This document shows positions 50,269 through 59,913 of a DNA stretch of 64,000 nt, piece after piece. Each line of letters starts with the position of its first letter. Within the stretch, counting starts at the first letter, position 1. The notes below the pieces were generated by a model. The model was not told the origin of the DNA and searched no databases. It saw only the letters and a list, made by a program, of their open reading frames with translations. The DNA is taken from the NCBI GenBank assembly GCA_021833625.1, contig JAKBEU010000001.1:372001-436000 (forward strand), read 5' to 3'. Made by a program: the position numbers and the translations under genes. The DNA comes from a bacterium. Its GTDB lineage: Bacteria; Patescibacteriota; Microgenomatia; UBA1406; GWC2-37-13.

Positions 50269-52324
50269 CTATTCGCACGTCAACCGCAAAAAAGTCCTCT
50301 TTAGACATCATAAGGGGATTAATGTCTATCTCCTTTATCAGACCTGATGACTGCATCAGTTCTCCCACTCCATATGCGGCATCGTACAACTTCCGGATAT
50401 CGATACTTTTTTCTCCCCGAAATCCTTCAAAAAGTTTGTGCCATTTTTTTTTCATGATTTGATGAGAGAACTGGTCATAGGTAAATGGGTATACTAATAA
50501 AGCCGGATCGCCTATCACCTCCGTCAAAACTCCCCCGAGTCCTATTGCGACAACCGGTCCGAACGTATGGTCCCGTTTTGCGCCGACAATAAACTCAAAC
50601 CCCTTCATCATCGGTTGAATAATACATCCGTTGGCACCGGGAATTGACATGATTTTCGAATATACGACTTTGAGTTCGTCTTTGTTTTGCAGATTCACAT
50701 ACACACCTTTCACGTCCGTCTTATGAGTAATTCTCTCTGAAAATAATTTTGCAACTACGGGATACGAAAGAGCGGTCATTTCATCAATTTCTCGCGTTGA
50801 ATATGCCGTTATGGTAGGACAAACATTAATTCCATACGTACGTAAAACGGAAAGAGAATCGTTAAAATTTAATACGGATAATTTTTTTTCCTGTGCGGAG
50901 GTAGTCGCTTTTTCAAGTACCCTGTTTTTATCGACACGCTTTTCCGGATATTCCCTTTTTTGCTCACAAAATGTCCGGTATCCCATTATTTTTTCAAGTG
51001 CCCGCGGTAAAAAATCATAGGTCGTAAAACTGACGATTTGTTTTTGTTCGAAGAAGATGTGAGAGTTACCGACCGATTTTTCTCCCATAAAAATGGGGTA
51101 GAACGGGGTGATAAACTCTGCCTGCGCATCCGCAATGACCTTTGCCGTCTCTTCCACTTCCGTATTTGCCTGGGGAGTAAGGAGTATGATGACTGAGCCG
51201 ATATTTTTTTCTTTCATGGTGGAGGCAATGGTTGATTTGTAGTGAAATGCACTTGCATCTCCCAAAAGATCTATCGGATTATGAAGCGTCACACGGTGTG
51301 TTCCCATGGAAAGCATGATATCTTTTTTTGTCTCCTCAGACACGGTCACCAAAGAACAATGGCGTTTTATAAGTTCATCCGTAAGCAGCACTCCCGCTCC
51401 TCCCGCGTTGGAAAGGACAAGAATATTTTTCGTAAACGGCGCTTTTCCATAACTGAAAAGCCGTAAAAGCGACATAAACTCCCCGAAATACTGGGCACGG
51501 ATTGCTCCGCACTGCTCAAAGACGGCACTGAATACGCTGTCGTCTCCAATCATGCTTCCCGTATGGGAAATTGCCGCCTGGGAGCCTTCTTTTGTCGACC
51601 CTGACTTAAGGATAACAATCGGTTTGATACGGGAAATGCGCGCAACGGCCTCTTTAAATCTCTCTCCGTCTTTTACGTCTTCCAGATACATCGCAATGAC
51701 TTTTGTCTGCGCGTCGTTTCCTAAATATTCGAGAGTATCGCACTCGTCCATCTGGGTTTTGTTTCCTAAGCTGATAAATGTTGAGAATCCCAGGTTATGG
51801 TGATTTGAAAAGTAATCCTGGACCAAGCTCCCGAGTGCCCCCGATTGGGAAATAAATCCTATGTTCCCGTTCGGACTGACTCCTTTTAAAAAAGTCGTAT
51901 TGACACTTGCATGGGTATTGACAAAACCTATGCAATTAGGTCCGAGGAATGTAATCCCATACGAACGTACTTTTTCCAGTAATGCCATTTCTTTTTCGAC
52001 GCCTTCCCCTCCCACTTCCTTGAACCCCGCGGCAAAAACGACCGCATTGTGTATGTCAAGCGTTTTCATTTCTTCAAGAAGGGGAAAGATAGCATCAACC
52101 GGCACCGCAACAACAACCAAATCAATCTTTTTTCCTACGGAAGATAATGACGGATATACTTTTTTATCTAAGAGTTCGGAGTATTTCGGATTGACAAAAT
52201 AGAGATTACCTTCAAAGTGCTGATCAATACAATTCTTTGCAACAAGATAACCGACCTTTTTTGGATTTTCCGACACTCCTACTATTGCAATTGAGCCGGG
52301 ATTAAAAAAAGTCTTGAGATCCAT
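50261..52324 (-). CDS. ADP-forming acetate/acyl-CoA synthetase (fused alpha-beta)
   Basis: About 687 residues. Makes ATP and a carboxylate from acyl-CoA (or the reverse), a substrate-level phosphorylation step in fermenters. Order: CoA-binding domain (SIAIVGVSENPKKVGY), succinyl-CoA-synthetase-like domain with FLGPNCIGFVNT and GFISQSGALG, the SHTGSM loop with the phospho-His region (~255), then a C-terminal ATP-grasp beta part (YPVVAKLFSERITHKTDVKG, GCIIQPMMKGFEFIVG, IDINPLMMSKE). Alpha and beta are on one chain. The ATG at 52324 follows a TATAAT by 6 nt; the frame extends 7 codons further up. Confidence 0.92.
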   Translation of the reverse strand: MDLKTFFNPGSIAIVGVSENPKKVGYLVAKNCIDQHFEGNLYFVNPKYSELLDKKVYPSLSSVGKKIDLVVVAVPVDAIFPLLEEMKTLDIHNAVVFAAGFKEVGGEGVEKEMALLEKVRSYGITFLGPNCIGFVNTHASVNTTFLKGVSPNGNIGFISQSGALGSLVQDYFSNHHNLGFSTFISLGNKTQMDECDTLEYLGNDAQTKVIAMYLEDVKDGERFKEAVARISRIKPIVILKSGSTKEGSQAAISHTGSMIGDDSVFSAVFEQCGAIRAQYFGEFMSLLRLFSYGKAPFTKNILVLSNAGGAGVLLTDELIKRHCSLVTVSEETKKDIMLSMGTHRVTLHNPIDLLGDASAFHYKSTIASTMKEKNIGSVIILLTPQANTEVEETAKVIADAQAEFITPFYPIFMGEKSVGNSHIFFEQKQIVSFTTYDFLPRALEKIMGYRTFCEQKREYPEKRVDKNRVLEKATTSAQEKKLSVLNFNDSLSVLRTYGINVCPTITAYSTREIDEMTALSYPVVAKLFSERITHKTDVKGVYVNLQNKDELKVVYSKIMSIPGANGCIIQPMMKGFEFIVGAKRDHTFGPVVAIGLGGVLTEVIGDPALLVYPFTYDQFSHQIMKKKWHKLFEGFRGEKSIDIRKLYDAAYGVGELMQSSGLIKEIDINPLMMSKEDFFAVDVRIVI

Positions 52325-52330
52325 ATGTTC

Positions 52331-52336
52331 ATTATA
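52331..52336 (-). promoter_or_regulatory. -10 box of the acyl-CoA synthetase gene
   Basis: TATAAT on the minus strand, 6 nt from the ATG at 52324; leaderless message predicted. Confidence 0.5.
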
Positions 52337-52345
52337 CGCACACAC

Positions 52346-54196
52346 TTACTGAAGTTTTGCACGACATTTTTCCAGGTCTGCCCACAGTATCTGTCGGACA
52401 TTCCGCACCCTTTGAAGATAGCGCTGTATCTCCCCTGGAGAAGTTTTTTTACCTTCAAGGTATGCTGATCCCGCAAGTGTTGCCCCTTTTTGGATATTCT
52501 CCTTGACCTTTTGTATGCGCGCTTCCTTCCTTTTTCCCTTGAGAAGAAGAGAATAAAGTTCTGCTTTCGAAAGGGGATGATATTCTTTTCCCGTACCGAT
52601 TTTGTCGACATCAACCCGTAACATGTCGTCCAAAAACGCAGGATCGTCAACCGAGCTGTCAACAATATCTTTTACCAGATGGGTATAAAAATGTGCGTCA
52701 GACTCACTTTCTGCTTTGTTGATTGCTCTGTAGTGTTCTTTATATTCATGAGGATGGACGACATGTCTTTCATATCCGATAGGAACAACGGGCCCCGTCT
52801 CTTCACCGTCATCGTCAAAGAGGGTCAGAGTCCGGATATCTCTTAAGGCACCTCCCGTTGTCAGACGCTCTCCTTTTCGGACACCGATATAAAACGCTCC
52901 TGCAAAACGGGATACGATTACTTTTTTTCTGTCTTCCTCAGTCAGTGTCTCCTTTATGCGCTCCCATAACTTTTTTATCTGCATATCGGCATCGGCATAA
53001 GTCATTCCCGTATTAATCTCCTTGAGAAACTTAAAATCAAGTATGTAAAGTTGGCCTATTTCTCCCCTTTTCATGTGTTCGCTAAAATGTGATTTGGAAT
53101 AAATCATATCTCCCAACAACCTGTCAAAGATAGAATGTTCCACGATATGCAATAAATTCTCACGTCTGGATAAACCGTTGGGGGATACAATCGGTGTTTT
53201 TTTGTCGTATGCTGCCGCCAATCCAAACGGGACAGCTAATTCCGGATGATTTTTTGTTATATACGCTATTTTTTTTTCAAGGTCATCCCCCACTCCTTCG
53301 GGATACGAAATATCCCCGGCAGTTGTGGGATAATCACGTTTGTAAAGGTCCATGTCAAGCTTCCCGTGAGGTGAGTACTTGACGAGTATCCTGTTGAATT
53401 CGGTTTCATTAAACAGCGTTCCTCGTTGAAAAAAGTCAAGATAAATTTCCCTTTCCGCTCCCGTTTGTGGCGGACGTAACCACTCAACAATATTCCCCGC
53501 TTCATCAATTTTTTTCAGTTGAATCGGAAGGTTTTTTATCTCGCCGTCCTGCTTGTAAAGACCGGTTTCACATCCCAGTTTTTCTTGAACGCGCTTCATT
53601 ATCATTTCTTTTGCACCTATTGCCTTATCTCCAAAAAGAGCTATCACAAACTCATCTCCTCCATATCGTCCGAGTTCATAGGAGTTTGTGTCATACATAT
53701 ACCCCTGTTCAAGCCATACCTCCCTGAGAGCACTGCGGATTGCGCGGGCAGATTTGTTGATAATGATGTCGGCAGAATGAACACCCTTATCCCTTTCCCC
53801 CAAATCAAAGTCCGCATTGCGGAAATTCTGCAGATCAATCATCCCGAATTCAACATGCTTACCGGCACGTATTTCTTCCATCGAATGCGTTATGAGGGAC
53901 GAACGGGAGTGAATGGGAATTGCGGCTTCAGAAAGTTGGATCATACCCTCTTTTGTTGCTACTTCACAACTTACATTTCTATTTGTTCCTGCATCAAATA
54001 TATGACTTAAGAGTCCGTTGAACACGTTTGAAGCCCGCACGTCATCCGGAAACTCAAACGATTTGATTGTGGGTCCGAAAATCCTCCGCATTGCATTGTT
54101 GCGCATATCCCGAGTTTCCTGCGTTTCGCGCTGCTTTGTTTCAACATGTGAAATGCGCCTGTGATGGGGGGGGGTATAACTCATTTGCTCGGACAT
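52346..54196 (-). CDS. Tandem GGDEF protein, one intact and one degenerate domain
   Basis: 616 residues, no membrane segment. The first GGDEF domain (~115-290) has MIDLQNFRNADFDLGERDKG (metal-binding Asp and substrate Asn/Asp) and the intact active loop ELGRYGGDEFVIALFGD. The product-inhibition RxxD motif before it is replaced (TNSY), so feedback by c-di-GMP is unlikely. A second GGDEF-like domain (~385-470: LYILDFKFLKEINTG, then SRFAGAFYIGV) has lost the signature and is probably regulatory. The C-terminal ~140 residues are helical and basic. Predicted diguanylate cyclase, in a lineage where c-di-GMP signalling is rare. A TATAAT lies 6 nt from the ATG. Confidence 0.8.
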   Translation of the reverse strand: MSEQMSYTPPHHRRISHVETKQRETQETRDMRNNAMRRIFGPTIKSFEFPDDVRASNVFNGLLSHIFDAGTNRNVSCEVATKEGMIQLSEAAIPIHSRSSLITHSMEEIRAGKHVEFGMIDLQNFRNADFDLGERDKGVHSADIIINKSARAIRSALREVWLEQGYMYDTNSYELGRYGGDEFVIALFGDKAIGAKEMIMKRVQEKLGCETGLYKQDGEIKNLPIQLKKIDEAGNIVEWLRPPQTGAEREIYLDFFQRGTLFNETEFNRILVKYSPHGKLDMDLYKRDYPTTAGDISYPEGVGDDLEKKIAYITKNHPELAVPFGLAAAYDKKTPIVSPNGLSRRENLLHIVEHSIFDRLLGDMIYSKSHFSEHMKRGEIGQLYILDFKFLKEINTGMTYADADMQIKKLWERIKETLTEEDRKKVIVSRFAGAFYIGVRKGERLTTGGALRDIRTLTLFDDDGEETGPVVPIGYERHVVHPHEYKEHYRAINKAESESDAHFYTHLVKDIVDSSVDDPAFLDDMLRVDVDKIGTGKEYHPLSKAELYSLLLKGKRKEARIQKVKENIQKGATLAGSAYLEGKKTSPGEIQRYLQRVRNVRQILWADLEKCRAKLQ

Positions 54197-54202
54197 TTAT
54201 TC

Positions 54203-54208
54203 ATTATA
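54203..54208 (-). promoter_or_regulatory. -10 box of the GGDEF gene
   Basis: TATAAT on the minus strand, 6 nt from the ATG at 54196. The divergent transketolase gene has TATGCT at 54217-54222, 11 nt from its own ATG. Confidence 0.45.
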
Positions 54209-54233
54209 ACGTAATTTATGCTAGGATTAAAAT

Positions 54234-56216
54234 ATGAGCAGTAGTTTAAGAATGACAACTCTTTGCAAGCGGATTCGCGCCAATATTGTCTCTTCAACAA
54301 CCACAGCAAAGTCGGGACATCCCTCCTCTTCTCTTTCGGCAGTAGAACTCACGGCCGTTCTTTTTTTTGGAGGGTTCTTTAACCAGGATATTACCCGTTT
54401 TGATTATCCGTTTAATGATAAGTTTGTACTGTCAAAAGGTCATGCTGCTCCTCTTTTATATGCACTCTATGAAGCTGCAAGAGTGTTGACTCATACAGAA
54501 ATACTCACCTTAAGAAAATTTAACTCGCACCTACAGGGACACCCCACCCCCGAACTTCCATTCGTCGATGTTGCAACAGGAAGTCTGGGCCAGGGGCTTT
54601 CTGCGGGACTGGGAATGGCACTTGGATTGCGCCTTAAGGTAAAAGAACTTGGTATCCCCATGAAAAGGGAGCCTACCGTTTGGGTGCTGTTGGGCGACTC
54701 GGAAATGGCCGAAGGACAGGTGTGGGAAGCAATGGAAGTTGCCTCCTTTTATAAGGTAAACAACCTCATAGGAATTGTTGATATGAACCGTTTGGGACAA
54801 AGCGGTGAAACGGAACTTGCATGGGACAGCGACGCATATAAAAAACGCATTGAAACATTCGGTTGGCAAGTGCTTGAGATAAAAAACGGACACAACATAG
54901 ACGAAATACAAAACGTATTTAAAAAAGCAAATGCCCTGAATACTGTCCGTACCCAAAAACCCACAATGATTCTTGCCCGCACGGTAAAGGGAAAAGGAAT
55001 ATCCTTCATGGAAAATAAAGAAGGATGGCACGGTAAACCGGTGCCTTCCGAGCGGTTAAAAGAAGCATTGAAGGAAATTGGTACATATGACAAAAAAATA
55101 AAGGGAATTATTGCTCCCCCTCAATTTTTTGATTATAAAACACAAGAAAAAACCAAAAAAATTCTTGAAAAATTAGGGCGTGTCATAGGTGGCGCGGGCG
55201 GAGGGGACCCCAACGGCGCGCATATCGGACAAAGTCCGAAGAGCACCGAATGGGCGAAGGAGAGCCGTGGCAGAATCTATGACACCTCGACCAAAACCGC
55301 AACGCGTGAGGCTTTCGGAGATGCACTTCAAGACTTGGGGAGCACTAATCCTGCAGTGGTTGCCCTTGACGGAGAAGTGGGAAACTCTACTTTCACCGAA
55401 CGTTTAAAAAAGACAAACCCTTCCCATTTTTTCCAAATATTTATTGATGAGGAAAATATGGTGTCGGTTGGACTCGGACTTTCAAAAATAGGATATATTC
55501 CCTATGTTTCAACATTTGCAGCATTTTTTACGCGGGCGTTTGATCAAATACGGATGAGTCAATATTCCCATGCGACGCTAAACATTGTCGGTTCTCACTG
55601 CGGATGCTCTATTGGCCAAGATGGAGTGTCACAGATGGGACTTGAGGATATTGCAATGATGAGAAGCATACGAGAAAGTGTTGTTCTGTGTCCCGCTGAT
55701 GCACCATCGGCTTATTTCCTGACAAAAGAGGTGATAAAGCAACCGGGAATACATTATCTGCGCACCACACGCGGGAAAACTCCCATTATCTATGGAAAGG
55801 ACGAAACGTTTCCCATTGGAGGGTTGAAAGTACATTCTCCATCACACACAACACAAAAACATGCAGCCCTCATTATTGCGGCGGGGATAACAGTTCATGA
55901 AGCACTGAAGGCGCAAAAAGATCTTGACAAAAAACATATATATGTGGTAGTTGTCGATCTCTATTCGATAAAACCTCTTGACGTCACCTCCCTTTCTTCC
56001 CTCGTAAAAAAAGCCAATCACACTATTGTTGTAGAAGATCATTACGAAGCGGGCGGCATTGCAGAGGCAGTGCTTTCTGCACTTTCTTTAGCACATGAGC
56101 CGCCCTCCTCTTTTACCCATCTGTGCGTCAAAAAAGAACCCCGTTCCGGAACACCGGAAGAACTCCTTCACTTTGAAGAAATCGACGCATCCGCAATCAT
56201 AAAAGCGGTTGCTTAG
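54234..56216 (+). CDS. tkt: Transketolase (single chain)
   Basis: 660 residues. Transfers two-carbon units in the non-oxidative pentose phosphate pathway with ThDP. N-terminal PP domain: KSGHPSSSLSAVEL, FVLSKGHAAPLLYALY, GSLGQGLSAGLGMALG, the ThDP/Mg motif GDSEMAEGQVWEAME...NN. C-terminal Pyr and transketolase-C domains: IFIDEENMVSVGLGLSKIG (catalytic Glu), HCGCSIGQDGVSQMGLEDIAMM-R. The linker between the halves (residues ~315-345, bases ~55180-55275) is Gly-rich and clearly more GC-rich than the rest of the gene. Convergent with the 1189-residue gene. Confidence 0.96.
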   Translation: MSSSLRMTTLCKRIRANIVSSTTTAKSGHPSSSLSAVELTAVLFFGGFFNQDITRFDYPFNDKFVLSKGHAAPLLYALYEAARVLTHTEILTLRKFNSHLQGHPTPELPFVDVATGSLGQGLSAGLGMALGLRLKVKELGIPMKREPTVWVLLGDSEMAEGQVWEAMEVASFYKVNNLIGIVDMNRLGQSGETELAWDSDAYKKRIETFGWQVLEIKNGHNIDEIQNVFKKANALNTVRTQKPTMILARTVKGKGISFMENKEGWHGKPVPSERLKEALKEIGTYDKKIKGIIAPPQFFDYKTQEKTKKILEKLGRVIGGAGGGDPNGAHIGQSPKSTEWAKESRGRIYDTSTKTATREAFGDALQDLGSTNPAVVALDGEVGNSTFTERLKKTNPSHFFQIFIDEENMVSVGLGLSKIGYIPYVSTFAAFFTRAFDQIRMSQYSHATLNIVGSHCGCSIGQDGVSQMGLEDIAMMRSIRESVVLCPADAPSAYFLTKEVIKQPGIHYLRTTRGKTPIIYGKDETFPIGGLKVHSPSHTTQKHAALIIAAGITVHEALKAQKDLDKKHIYVVVVDLYSIKPLDVTSLSSLVKKANHTIVVEDHYEAGGIAEAVLSALSLAHEPPSSFTHLCVKKEPRSGTPEELLHFEEIDASAIIKAVA

Positions 56217-56223
56217 GCAAATT

Positions 56224-56241
56224 CTAAGATTTAATTCTTAG
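56224..56241. terminator. Weak bidirectional hairpin between convergent genes
   Basis: Inverted repeat CTAAGA-N6-TCTTAG, 8 nt after the tkt stop and overlapping the last codons of the opposite gene. No T-run on either strand, so a terminator role is tentative. Confidence 0.25.
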
Positions 56242-59200
56242 ACGCCTCGGGCTTTGGAGTTTTCTTTCCTCCGTTTTTTCTTATGATTGCTTTTGATGCT
56301 TCGGATACTCCGGACAGACTATTGATGTCCGCTTCTTCCATTTTGAGACCTGTATATGCTAACAGATCAGCAAGTGATGGAGCCTCAATCATCCAGTCAT
56401 CGGTACCGGTATATTCTCTCAACTTCTCCTGAAGTTTAAGACGCAACTGTGTCTGATTTCCATGGGGATCAATGCTGTTTATTAACCAGGCAATTACCTC
56501 CATTCGTGATGCCTGAATCTTGCTGGAAAGTTGGGTAAGCTGAGTGACCACCTGTCTTCTTTCTTCATAAATCTGTCTCAAAAGTGCCGGGAATTGCTCA
56601 TCCACAAAAGCGACAGCGGCATCGATCTGCATCTTTCGCATTCTTAATTTGTCTTCAGCAATCCTGAGCTCTTCTTCGTGTGCCTTTCCGTGAAGACTCA
56701 CCAGTCGGCCTTCGAGGGTTTGGATTTTATTCAACTGCTCAGCTGTTCTTCTGAGCGCTTCCGTTCGGAAGCCATCCGTAACCCCCATCATTTGTTTTGC
56801 ATCTCCCAATCGTTGGAGCAAAATTGCATTCATTCCCCGCGCAAGTTCGTTTGATGATTTTATTGCATCGGTAGAACCGGTGTCACGGGATATGGTCATT
56901 GAAAGTTGTGCTTCATTCTGTTCAGCTCTCATAAGCGCATCAACTATTTCGCTTATCCCCTCAGCTCCGCGTCCCAAACTTTGATCACGTGCAGCGAGAA
57001 GTCCCACGAGCCCTATTGATCTTCCATAGCCTCCGGTATATGGTCCCCATAGGTTACGAATAAAGGGAGCCATATTTCGTGAAACTGATGCGGAAGCCTT
57101 ACCTGCTTTCCCCCCATCTTGAGGAACTCCTAAGATTGCTCCAAGTACATTACCGACTTCTTGGAGAATTAATGATTCCCTCAATGCTCCCCTCCCGAAT
57201 GAGCCCTCTATAATTTTTTCTGCCAAATCAGGAGCGGATTTTAATCTTGTTTCTGCTTGTCCTACGATTTCTGAAACAACCCCACCCTCATCGGTTCCAG
57301 CAATTGCTCTCATTCCTTCAATAAGTTTTTGTGCATCTGCATCGGTTGCAATGTGGAACATTCCTCCCTCTTCCATTCCCGGAATTTTTTTTGGCAATGT
57401 CAGTAAACGAACACCTCCATCTTCTGAAGTAACAAGCAGGTCCTCTTCAAATATACCTGACATCGCTGCCATTCCACTTAAGAGACGTTCCTGTACTCCT
57501 CGTTGATCTCCGGAAAGCCGTTCGACAACATTGATTATTCTGCCGAATCCAAGGATGGATTCCATTGGCGCTTCAATACGCAGTCTTCGTGCAAATTCAT
57601 ACGCCAGTCGTTTTTTTGCGTCTGCTGTAATCTGTTGAACTTCTGTATTTAACTCTGCAAGTCGTTTCCCGTCTTTTCCGACAATGAATTCCTGACCGGG
57701 GGTAAAGTGAAGTCTATTTCCGAGGAACCACGTCATTTGTAATGCGTCAAGTGCAAATGAAAACTCAGTACCTGAAAGGTTTGAACCGAGTAGCATTTCG
57801 ATAAGAGATCCCGGTTTATCTTCCAGGTCTGGGGAAGCATTGAACATCTGGTGAGTGAGGGACAATATATCCTTTGCAATTCCAGGACGGACTCCGCTCA
57901 TTTTTCCCTCTTCGCCAAGTTCTGGAAGGAAGGACTGTGCTCTATGAGCCATCGGAAGCGTTACCTCTTTCCATTGTTTCAGAAGAGCCGGATTTTCCAC
58001 ACACATCTTGGTAAATTTCTTTAAAAAGTCATCACGCGCATCTTGTGGATAGTAAGGAAGACACCCCTCAAGTACAAGTCGGGAAGCTTCCCTCACCTGC
58101 GTGCTTGCCGCTCCCGGAACTGCCATAATACTGACAAGAAAATCATTCAAACGTCCGTACATCTGCGTTGCACGTTCCGTATGGGGCATGAATTGCAGTG
58201 CTCTTCCGACAAAAAATAATTGTGTTGCGGCAAAATCTGCAAACAGTGCATTTTGTTCTGTTGCCGTTCCCATTACTTCCGATAGGGTTGCGTCAAGAAA
58301 GAGTTTGTTAAAGTGGTCGTTCGCCTCTGCTACCATTTCCAGTTTTTCAACGGAAATGACTCTTACAGACGCATCGGGAAGACCTCTCTTTTGGAATCGT
58401 GCGATTGCTGTCTCACGTATCTTTTTCAGTTCGTCAAGCGAACACATTGTCGGAACTGTTCCTATACTGTAATCTTGGTTAAATGGTCCGAATTTATCTA
58501 CCCATTTTGTACGATCACCCATTTGTTTCCTCATTTTTCCTGATGGAAAAAGTCCGTCCGCGACAAGTTTCGTGATAACGCGGGGGCTTGAAAGCCCGTG
58601 TTTTCCCTTTGGAGTATTGGGAGTCATGCGGATTGCGGGCATTCGGTCGTAAACGGGTTCATAATGATTCGTAAGAGCAAACGCTTCAAGAGGCGTCATA
58701 TCAGAAGTAACGATATTGTCTCTTCCCGGATTATATTTTGCAGGCTTTAAGAAAAGCCTGTTATCTCCCCGTCCGACGTCGGCAATCATCATCATTTCCG
58801 CAAACAAAGCAGGACTCATTGAATTAACAACGGAAAACCAGTTTGTCCTGTGCCATTCGAGCTGTCGGGCAGCATGGGCTGCTTTTTCGGGACTTTGTGC
58901 TAGTTTCCCTTCTGCCAAAAGTCTCCATGACTCCATTGCTTCCCTATTGTCCCCTTCCAAAAATTCAGATCCCGCAACAAGTGAAGTGATTTGCTTTCCG
59001 GGATTTGATTCCTCAAGCAACATCAGTTGCTGACTCACAATCCCTCTATTTGCAAATAAAAGATTTTGAGCAATATCTATTTGATTATCGTTTTTTGGAA
59101 TACCAAAAACGGTTCCGTTAGGAGTGGAAACATAAATGCCAAGCGCGGCTATTAAATCGCCTGGATTCTTTTGGACGACCCCGTTAAGAGCCTGAATTGC

Positions 59201-59800
59201 CCTATCTTCCGTGTGTTCACTTTTTGCTTTGGCAAGTTCTTTATCGTTTGTTAATGCATCGGCGACTATCCCTTCCGTTGCTTCGTACAGCATGCGTGCC
59301 ATAATCATTCCCTGCACGTCTTTTTGACCGTCATATTCATGAACAAGCCCGCCGCATTTATCAAATAATTTTTTAAGAAAATCTTCTTTTGTTCTCAAAC
59401 TTCTTACCGCAATGACTTTTTCTGCTGCAAACAAATGTATTGCCGGAGTAATGGGACCGCGTTTAAGTGTCCCTCCTGCGATTTCCCGTGCCGCGGCATC
59501 AACGGAGAACATTGCCTGCTCAACAAGCTCATCCGTTCTGAGTCCATGAAATTTTTCAACAAGTGCGGCTGCAGATGCGAAGCTTTCCGCAAGACCATTC
59601 TCACCGGATTTGTTCCCGAAGGCAATTCCCTGTACTGTTGCTGCGTCCGTGAGAAGTGGAGCGATCAATAATGTGGCGCCTGCCAGTTCCTGCATCCCCT
59701 GTGCAAGTCTGCCGGGCTTTTTATGCGACTCAGGAGCAGCGGGCGCAACTCCAAACCTTTCTCTGAGGGACGGTTTAATTCGGCCGGGTGTTTGAGACAT
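56231..59800 (-). CDS. Very large helical protein of unknown function (1189 aa)
   Basis: I do not recognise the family. It has no signal peptide; a weak hydrophobic stretch lies at ~38-60 (AGATLLIAPLLTDAATVQGIA). The rest is mostly amphipathic helices without Cys clusters or nucleotide motifs, with a long coiled-coil-like part near the end (~1070-1140: LEGRLVSLHGKAHEEELRIA and following heptads). The C-terminus is basic (KNGGKKTPKPEASKN). It directly follows, after 113 nt, the 1023-residue lipoprotein-like gene on the same strand; the pair may form one envelope complex. Own TATAAT at 59812-59817, 11 nt from the ATG. Confidence 0.75.
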   Translation of the reverse strand: MSQTPGRIKPSLRERFGVAPAAPESHKKPGRLAQGMQELAGATLLIAPLLTDAATVQGIAFGNKSGENGLAESFASAAALVEKFHGLRTDELVEQAMFSVDAAAREIAGGTLKRGPITPAIHLFAAEKVIAVRSLRTKEDFLKKLFDKCGGLVHEYDGQKDVQGMIMARMLYEATEGIVADALTNDKELAKAKSEHTEDRAIQALNGVVQKNPGDLIAALGIYVSTPNGTVFGIPKNDNQIDIAQNLLFANRGIVSQQLMLLEESNPGKQITSLVAGSEFLEGDNREAMESWRLLAEGKLAQSPEKAAHAARQLEWHRTNWFSVVNSMSPALFAEMMMIADVGRGDNRLFLKPAKYNPGRDNIVTSDMTPLEAFALTNHYEPVYDRMPAIRMTPNTPKGKHGLSSPRVITKLVADGLFPSGKMRKQMGDRTKWVDKFGPFNQDYSIGTVPTMCSLDELKKIRETAIARFQKRGLPDASVRVISVEKLEMVAEANDHFNKLFLDATLSEVMGTATEQNALFADFAATQLFFVGRALQFMPHTERATQMYGRLNDFLVSIMAVPGAASTQVREASRLVLEGCLPYYPQDARDDFLKKFTKMCVENPALLKQWKEVTLPMAHRAQSFLPELGEEGKMSGVRPGIAKDILSLTHQMFNASPDLEDKPGSLIEMLLGSNLSGTEFSFALDALQMTWFLGNRLHFTPGQEFIVGKDGKRLAELNTEVQQITADAKKRLAYEFARRLRIEAPMESILGFGRIINVVERLSGDQRGVQERLLSGMAAMSGIFEEDLLVTSEDGGVRLLTLPKKIPGMEEGGMFHIATDADAQKLIEGMRAIAGTDEGGVVSEIVGQAETRLKSAPDLAEKIIEGSFGRGALRESLILQEVGNVLGAILGVPQDGGKAGKASASVSRNMAPFIRNLWGPYTGGYGRSIGLVGLLAARDQSLGRGAEGISEIVDALMRAEQNEAQLSMTISRDTGSTDAIKSSNELARGMNAILLQRLGDAKQMMGVTDGFRTEALRRTAEQLNKIQTLEGRLVSLHGKAHEEELRIAEDKLRMRKMQIDAAVAFVDEQFPALLRQIYEERRQVVTQLTQLSSKIQASRMEVIAWLINSIDPHGNQTQLRLKLQEKLREYTGTDDWMIEAPSLADLLAYTGLKMEEADINSLSGVSEASKAIIRKNGGKKTPKPEASKN

Positions 59801-59811
59801 ATTTTGTGTGT

Positions 59812-59847
59812 ATTATAACAAAAGATTATAGGGTTTAAAACCTTATA
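59812..59847 (-). promoter_or_regulatory. -10 box and overlapping palindrome of the 1189-aa gene
   Basis: TATAAT (59817-59812) on the minus strand. At the expected -35 position lies an inverted repeat centred on 59837: arms 59827-59836 and 59838-59847, 10 bp with one mismatch (core GGTTTAAAACC). It could be an operator. Confidence 0.35.
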
Positions 59848-59913
59848 AAAATAATTGATAAATGACTGTTAAATAAATAAATTAATAATTTGTTAACTTT
59901 GCTATAAGATATA

